Of a stretch of 32,942 nt of DNA, positions 29,744 to 32,942 are shown one piece after another (the stretch's first letter is position 1; the number at the start of each line of letters is the position of its first letter). Source of the stretch: an uncultured Eubacteriales bacterium (GTDB taxonomy: Bacteria; Bacillota; Clostridia; Oscillospirales; Acutalibacteraceae); assembly GCA_900317085.1 (NCBI GenBank), contig ONFJ01000009.1, positions 1-32,942 of the forward strand, given 5' to 3'. The notes under the pieces were generated by a model. It was not told the DNA's origin, searched no databases, and saw only the letters and a list, made by a program, of their open reading frames with translations. The translations under genes were made by a program, and so were the position numbers.

Positions 29744-30086
29744 GCAGAAAAACTTCATGGACTACGTCCCCCGCCGGAACAAAAACTACCAGTACGAAGT
29801 GGACAAAGACGGCAAGGTGACCATCCTCGTCAAGTGGACCGGTCCCTACCACAAGATCGCCACCGTGCTGTTCAAGAAACCGGAAGTCAGCCGCATCGAC
29901 CTTGATGCCATCGGCAGCTGGGTCTGGCTGGCGATGGACGGACACAAGACCGTATACGACCTCTCCAAAGAGTTCCACGCGGCCTTCCCGGACGAGGAGA
30001 AACCCGTCGCCCGGCTCGCCCAGTTCTTAAAGATCCTGCACAACAACAAGTTCATCGTCTACAACGTCCCGCTGAAAGACGAATAA
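29736..30086 (+). CDS. PqqD-like (RiPP-recognition-element fold) protein
   Basis: A 116-residue protein resembling the PqqD family, whose winged-helix fold binds leader peptides in PQQ and RiPP biosynthesis. Seen here are an N-terminal beta-rich part (YVPRRNKNYQYEVDKDGKVT), VWLAMDGHKTVYDLSKEF in the middle, and the helical end KPVARLAQFLKILHNNKFIV, all typical. ATG 29736 lies inside the last codons of the OPT gene, eight bases overlapped, so translation is coupled. No radical-SAM enzyme, precursor peptide or other RiPP gene is present. A peptide-binding partner of the transporter is a reasonable but unproven idea. Confidence 0.78.
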   Translation: MSKQKNFMDYVPRRNKNYQYEVDKDGKVTILVKWTGPYHKIATVLFKKPEVSRIDLDAIGSWVWLAMDGHKTVYDLSKEFHAAFPDEEKPVARLAQFLKILHNNKFIVYNVPLKDE

Positions 30087-30096
30087 ACAAAACGAA

Positions 30097-30141
30097 AAAC
30101 CGCCTGCCACAGAAAGTTCTGAGGCAGGCGGTTTCTATTAT
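30097..30141. terminator. Bidirectional terminator between the pepD operon and mtlA
   Basis: A perfect 12-bp stem (30097-30108 with 30123-30134), with an inner CAGA/TCTG pair, is flanked by an A-run on the left and CTATTAT on the right. It separates two convergent operons. Confidence 0.85.
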
Positions 30142-30167
30142 AGGAACCTGTATGAGAGTTCGGGGGA

Positions 30168-32060
30168 TCAGGAAAGCTTTTCGAGGATCCAGTTGACGTC
30201 GTCGGTCGTCTTCATCTTCTCGAGTTCTTCGGGGTTCTCGAGGGCCTGGACGATCTTCTGGATCATGTCGAGGTGTTCGTCACCGACACCGGCGATACCG
30301 AATACGAGGTTGGCCTTTTCATCGCCAAAGTCGACGCCTTCGGGGTACTGGACCAGCGTGATACCGGTCTTTTTGACCTGGGCTTTCGCTTCGGAGGTGC
30401 CGTGCGGGATGGCAATACCCATACCCATGTAAGTCGTGAAGACCTTTTCCCGGTCGAGCATGGCGTCCACATAGGGCGGCTCGACGCAGCCTTCGGCGAC
30501 GAGGAGTTCACCGGCAGCGCGGATGGCCTCTTCCTTGGAGACGGGTGCCTGGCCAACTTTGATGCCGCTGGCATGCATGACGGCGGGCTTGGGTTCTGCA
30601 GGAGCGTCGGCAGCTTCTTCTGCTGCTGCGTCCATCGCGACAGACTCCGTGACCGCGGAGACCGGGTCCGAGGTGATCTTTTCAAAGAGAACGTCCAGAG
30701 CGGGATCCGAAAGGAAGTTTCCGATGGAGACGATCTCTGCCTGAGGAGCGGACTTCTCAGCACGGTCGATCAGCATTTCCTGAACGACAGCGATGTCACA
30801 GTCTGCGGGGATGTTATCGACAGAGGTGTTGGTGACGGTGATGTCAGGACGTAGTTCCTTGATGCGGTTGCGGAACTTGGTAGCGCCCATCGCGGAGGAG
30901 CCCATACCGGCGTCGCATGCGAAGATGATTTTCTTGACGAGGGACGGGTCGGCAATGCCGGCGCCTGCAGCAAGAGCAGTACCCTTGGCCTTTGCCTTGT
31001 TGGCAGCGACCTGGTCCTGAGCCTCTTCGAGGTTCTTGCCTTTATCGGTGAATTTGATGATGGGAGCGGCGATGAGGAACGAGACGACAGTCGCCAGAAG
31101 GACACCGACGATGGTCTGCCACATCTTGTCTTTCGGGGTCATCGACAGGAACGCGATGATGGAGCCGGGAGCAGCCGGGGAAACCAGACCGCACTTCATG
31201 ATGGTGAACCAGAAGATGGCGACCATGTTGCCGACGATGGGGGCGATGATGACGATGGGGTTCATGAGGACATACGGGAAGTAGATCTCATGGATACCGC
31301 CGAAGAAGTGAATGATGACCGCACCGGGAGCGGACTGTTTGGTGGCCTTGTCTTTGGCGAATGCCCAGTAAGCAAGGAGGACACCAAGGCCGGGGCCCGG
31401 GTCAGCTTCCAGCATGTACATGATGGAGCGTCCGGTCTCGAGGGCCTGCTCGGTCCCGATCGGAGTGAAGATACCGTGGTTGATCGCATTGTTCAGGAAC
31501 AGGACCTTGGCGGGCTCGATGAAGATGGCAACCAGCGGCAGCAGGCCGTGGTTGACAAGGACATCGACGCCGGCGGACAGGACTGCCAGGATGGCGGTCA
31601 TGGCCGGACCAATGCCGTAGAAGCCCAGGATGGCGAGTACCATACCGAAGATACCGACCGAGAAGTTATTGATGAGCATCTCGAAGCCGGCGGGCATTCT
31701 GGTTTCCATGAACTGGTCGAACTTTTTGATGCACCAGCCGGCGAGCGGTCCCATGACCATGGCGCCGAGGAGCATCGGCTGCCCCTCGGTACCGCCGACA
31801 CCGGCGATCGTACCTGCAACAGCAATGGCACCCATAACACGGCCGCGGTCTCCGCCGACCATGTAGCCGCCCTGTCCGGCGATGAGCACCGGGATCAGGT
31901 AATACAGCATGTAGGGCTGGATGGTGGCCAGTCTCTCATTCGGGAGCCAGCCGTCTGCAATGAAGAGTGCGGTAATAAAACCCCAGGCGATGAACGCACC
32001 GATGTTAGGCATGACCATCGCAGAGAGGAATTTACCGAACTTTTGGAGTCCGTTTTTCAT
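30168..32060 (-). CDS. mtlA: PTS mannitol-type transporter subunit IICBA
   Basis: Imports and phosphorylates mannitol (or a similar hexitol) with phosphate from PEP. The 630-residue protein fuses three units. IIC (about 1-340, eight or so helices) opens with the MtlA hallmark MPNIGAFIAWGFITALFIAD and carries GGIHEIYFPYVLMNP near 260. IIB has IFACDAGMGSSAMGA with the phosphorylated Cys near 382. An Ala/Pro-rich linker (about 470-500) follows, then IIA with the active His in GIAIPHGTSEA near 555. The start MKNGLQKFGKF at 32060 has GAAAGGAGA upstream. No mtlD is in view. It is read after a DeoR-type gene 74 bases upstream, with no terminator between them. Confidence 0.93.
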   Translation of the reverse strand: MKNGLQKFGKFLSAMVMPNIGAFIAWGFITALFIADGWLPNERLATIQPYMLYYLIPVLIAGQGGYMVGGDRGRVMGAIAVAGTIAGVGGTEGQPMLLGAMVMGPLAGWCIKKFDQFMETRMPAGFEMLINNFSVGIFGMVLAILGFYGIGPAMTAILAVLSAGVDVLVNHGLLPLVAIFIEPAKVLFLNNAINHGIFTPIGTEQALETGRSIMYMLEADPGPGLGVLLAYWAFAKDKATKQSAPGAVIIHFFGGIHEIYFPYVLMNPIVIIAPIVGNMVAIFWFTIMKCGLVSPAAPGSIIAFLSMTPKDKMWQTIVGVLLATVVSFLIAAPIIKFTDKGKNLEEAQDQVAANKAKAKGTALAAGAGIADPSLVKKIIFACDAGMGSSAMGATKFRNRIKELRPDITVTNTSVDNIPADCDIAVVQEMLIDRAEKSAPQAEIVSIGNFLSDPALDVLFEKITSDPVSAVTESVAMDAAAEEAADAPAEPKPAVMHASGIKVGQAPVSKEEAIRAAGELLVAEGCVEPPYVDAMLDREKVFTTYMGMGIAIPHGTSEAKAQVKKTGITLVQYPEGVDFGDEKANLVFGIAGVGDEHLDMIQKIVQALENPEELEKMKTTDDVNWILEKLS

Positions 32061-32134
32061 AGGTCTCCGTCTCCTTTCTCAAAACCTGTTTTCTATGCCT
32101 GGTTCGGAGACAAGGGAACAGTTGGCGATGTACG

Positions 32135-32893
32135 TCACAGAAGCTTGATAGCTTTCTTCTCACACATGCCGCGGAACGACTCAGGAGTGCTGTCGTCAGA
32201 GACGACAACATCCACCTGGGAGGGCTCCGCAAACGTAAACGTGCTGCTCTTTCCCACTTTGGACGAATCCATCAGAAGGATGCTTTCGTCCGTGTGAGTG
32301 ACCACGTAACGTTTGAGCGCGTTCTCTTCCGCGTGTCCGCAGTTGAAGCCCCGGTCATCGTAACCGGTGACTCCAAGGAACGCCTGGTCGAAGCGAACTC
32401 GTCCGAGCTGTTCGACCGCCGTCTGTCCGTACATGCTGCGGCTGTTGCGGTTGAGTGTGCCGCCGATGACGAATACGTCGGGCTGTTCGAGGCGGGAGAG
32501 TTCCATCGCCACCGTCAGGCTGGCCGTGAAGATCATCATTGGCTGGTCCGGCAATGCTCTCGCGAGCATCGTCGTCGTGGACCCGGAGTCGAGGAAGATG
32601 GTCGTGTCCGGCCGGATGAGCGAAAGGGCTTTGGAAACGACAAGTTCCTTTTCCCCGATGTTTCGCACTTCCCGCAGGGACAGACGGTCATCGTTTCCCA
32701 GAACGGCCGTGACCGCTTTGGCCCCGCCGTGCACCCGAACGATTTTTGCCTCTTCATCAAGGACCTTGAGATCTGTCCGAAGCGTCATGTCCGATACATC
32801 CGGGAAGGCTTCCTTCAATTCCGCGAAGGTGATCGAAGCGCGTGTGTTGATGAAGTCGACGATCCGATTGCGTCTTTGTTCCATTGTATCCAT
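32135..32893 (-). CDS. DeoR/GlpR-family transcriptional regulator
   Basis: A 252-residue sugar-responsive repressor. The N-terminal DeoR winged helix (residues 6-60: RRNRIVDFINTRASITFAEL, SDMTLRTDLKVLDEEAKIVR) is followed by the DeoR C-terminal sensor (IFLDSGSTTTMLARAL, TASLTVAMELSRL, GGTLNRNSRSMYG, FLGVTGYDDRGF), which binds sugar phosphates in the family. The start MDTMEQRRN at 32893 is taken because GAGAGGA lies eight bases upstream; a start seven codons further has no site. It lies directly upstream of mtlA on the same strand and very probably controls it. The more usual PTS-regulated MtlR is replaced here. Confidence 0.9.
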   Translation of the reverse strand: MDTMEQRRNRIVDFINTRASITFAELKEAFPDVSDMTLRTDLKVLDEEAKIVRVHGGAKAVTAVLGNDDRLSLREVRNIGEKELVVSKALSLIRPDTTIFLDSGSTTTMLARALPDQPMMIFTASLTVAMELSRLEQPDVFVIGGTLNRNSRSMYGQTAVEQLGRVRFDQAFLGVTGYDDRGFNCGHAEENALKRYVVTHTDESILLMDSSKVGKSSTFTFAEPSQVDVVVSDDSTPESFRGMCEKKAIKLL

Positions 32894-32942
32894 CGTTTTT
32901 ATCCTCTCTGTCACCGGAAAACGCGTTCTCTCGACAGAGAGG

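Noticed and set aside
26246-29758. 1170-codon open frame on the minus strand
   Set aside because: It lies opposite pepD and the OPT gene and is rich in Asp, Glu, Gly and Arg, the usual shadow of GC-rich genes with C/G third positions.
32894-32942. Promoter of the DeoR gene at the right edge
   Set aside because: Only about 50 bases are visible beyond the start, too little to define -35 and -10 elements.

Overview
The window looks like the chromosome of a Bacillota (Firmicutes) bacterium. Ribosome binding sites are AGGAGG-like, promoters are sigma-A-like, Rho-independent terminators are frequent, and TTG and GTG starts are used. The host genes are GC-rich with a strong preference for C or G in the third codon position. 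An Erysipelotrichia-type gut bacterium is my best guess, but no rRNA or other phylogenetic marker is present to prove it.

Left host part (1-13,750): a 5'-truncated TrpB2-type tryptophan synthase beta chain; a DUF1846 protein; an NhaA Na+/H+ antiporter; a pyridoxal kinase; two tandem cytidylate-kinase-like paralogues; a decayed junction where a TetR-regulator remnant meets a transporter tail; a sodium:solute symporter with three GGTTTAAA repeats over its promoter; about 1 kb without a firm gene, holding an array of hairpins with covarying arms and other strong hairpins; nrdR; a tungstate uptake operon tupABC read leftward; and an alpha/beta hydrolase.

Mobile part (13,909-22,505): a compact 8.6-kb element inserted in the 3' end of a tRNA-Ser(GGA) gene and bounded by a 23-bp direct repeat. 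It has the layout of a phage satellite (PICI-like). Integrase and a Cro/C1-type repressor read leftward. An excisionase-like protein, a RepA-like helicase, four small unknown genes, a sigma-70-like factor, a coiled-coil protein, a Nu1-like small terminase, a tail protein resembling minor tail protein Z / HK97 gp10, and a small membrane protein read rightward. No portal, capsid or large terminase gene is present. The switch region carries three copies of AGCAA-N5-TTGCT placed exactly on the two divergent promoters. Both ends carry paired TGGGGTCA direct repeats and a shared inverted repeat, and the element supplies a replacement terminator for the tRNA it interrupts. This is the most novel system in the window.

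Right host part (22,483-32,942): tRNA-Ser; a ThrE-type threonine/serine exporter; an alanine/glycine:cation symporter reduced by internal deletions to a pseudogene; an acyltransferase-3 membrane protein; a probable peptide-use operon (PepD dipeptidase, OPT oligopeptide transporter, and a PqqD-like protein overlapping the OPT gene); and, on the minus strand, a DeoR-family regulator followed by a fused mannitol-type PTS IICBA permease.
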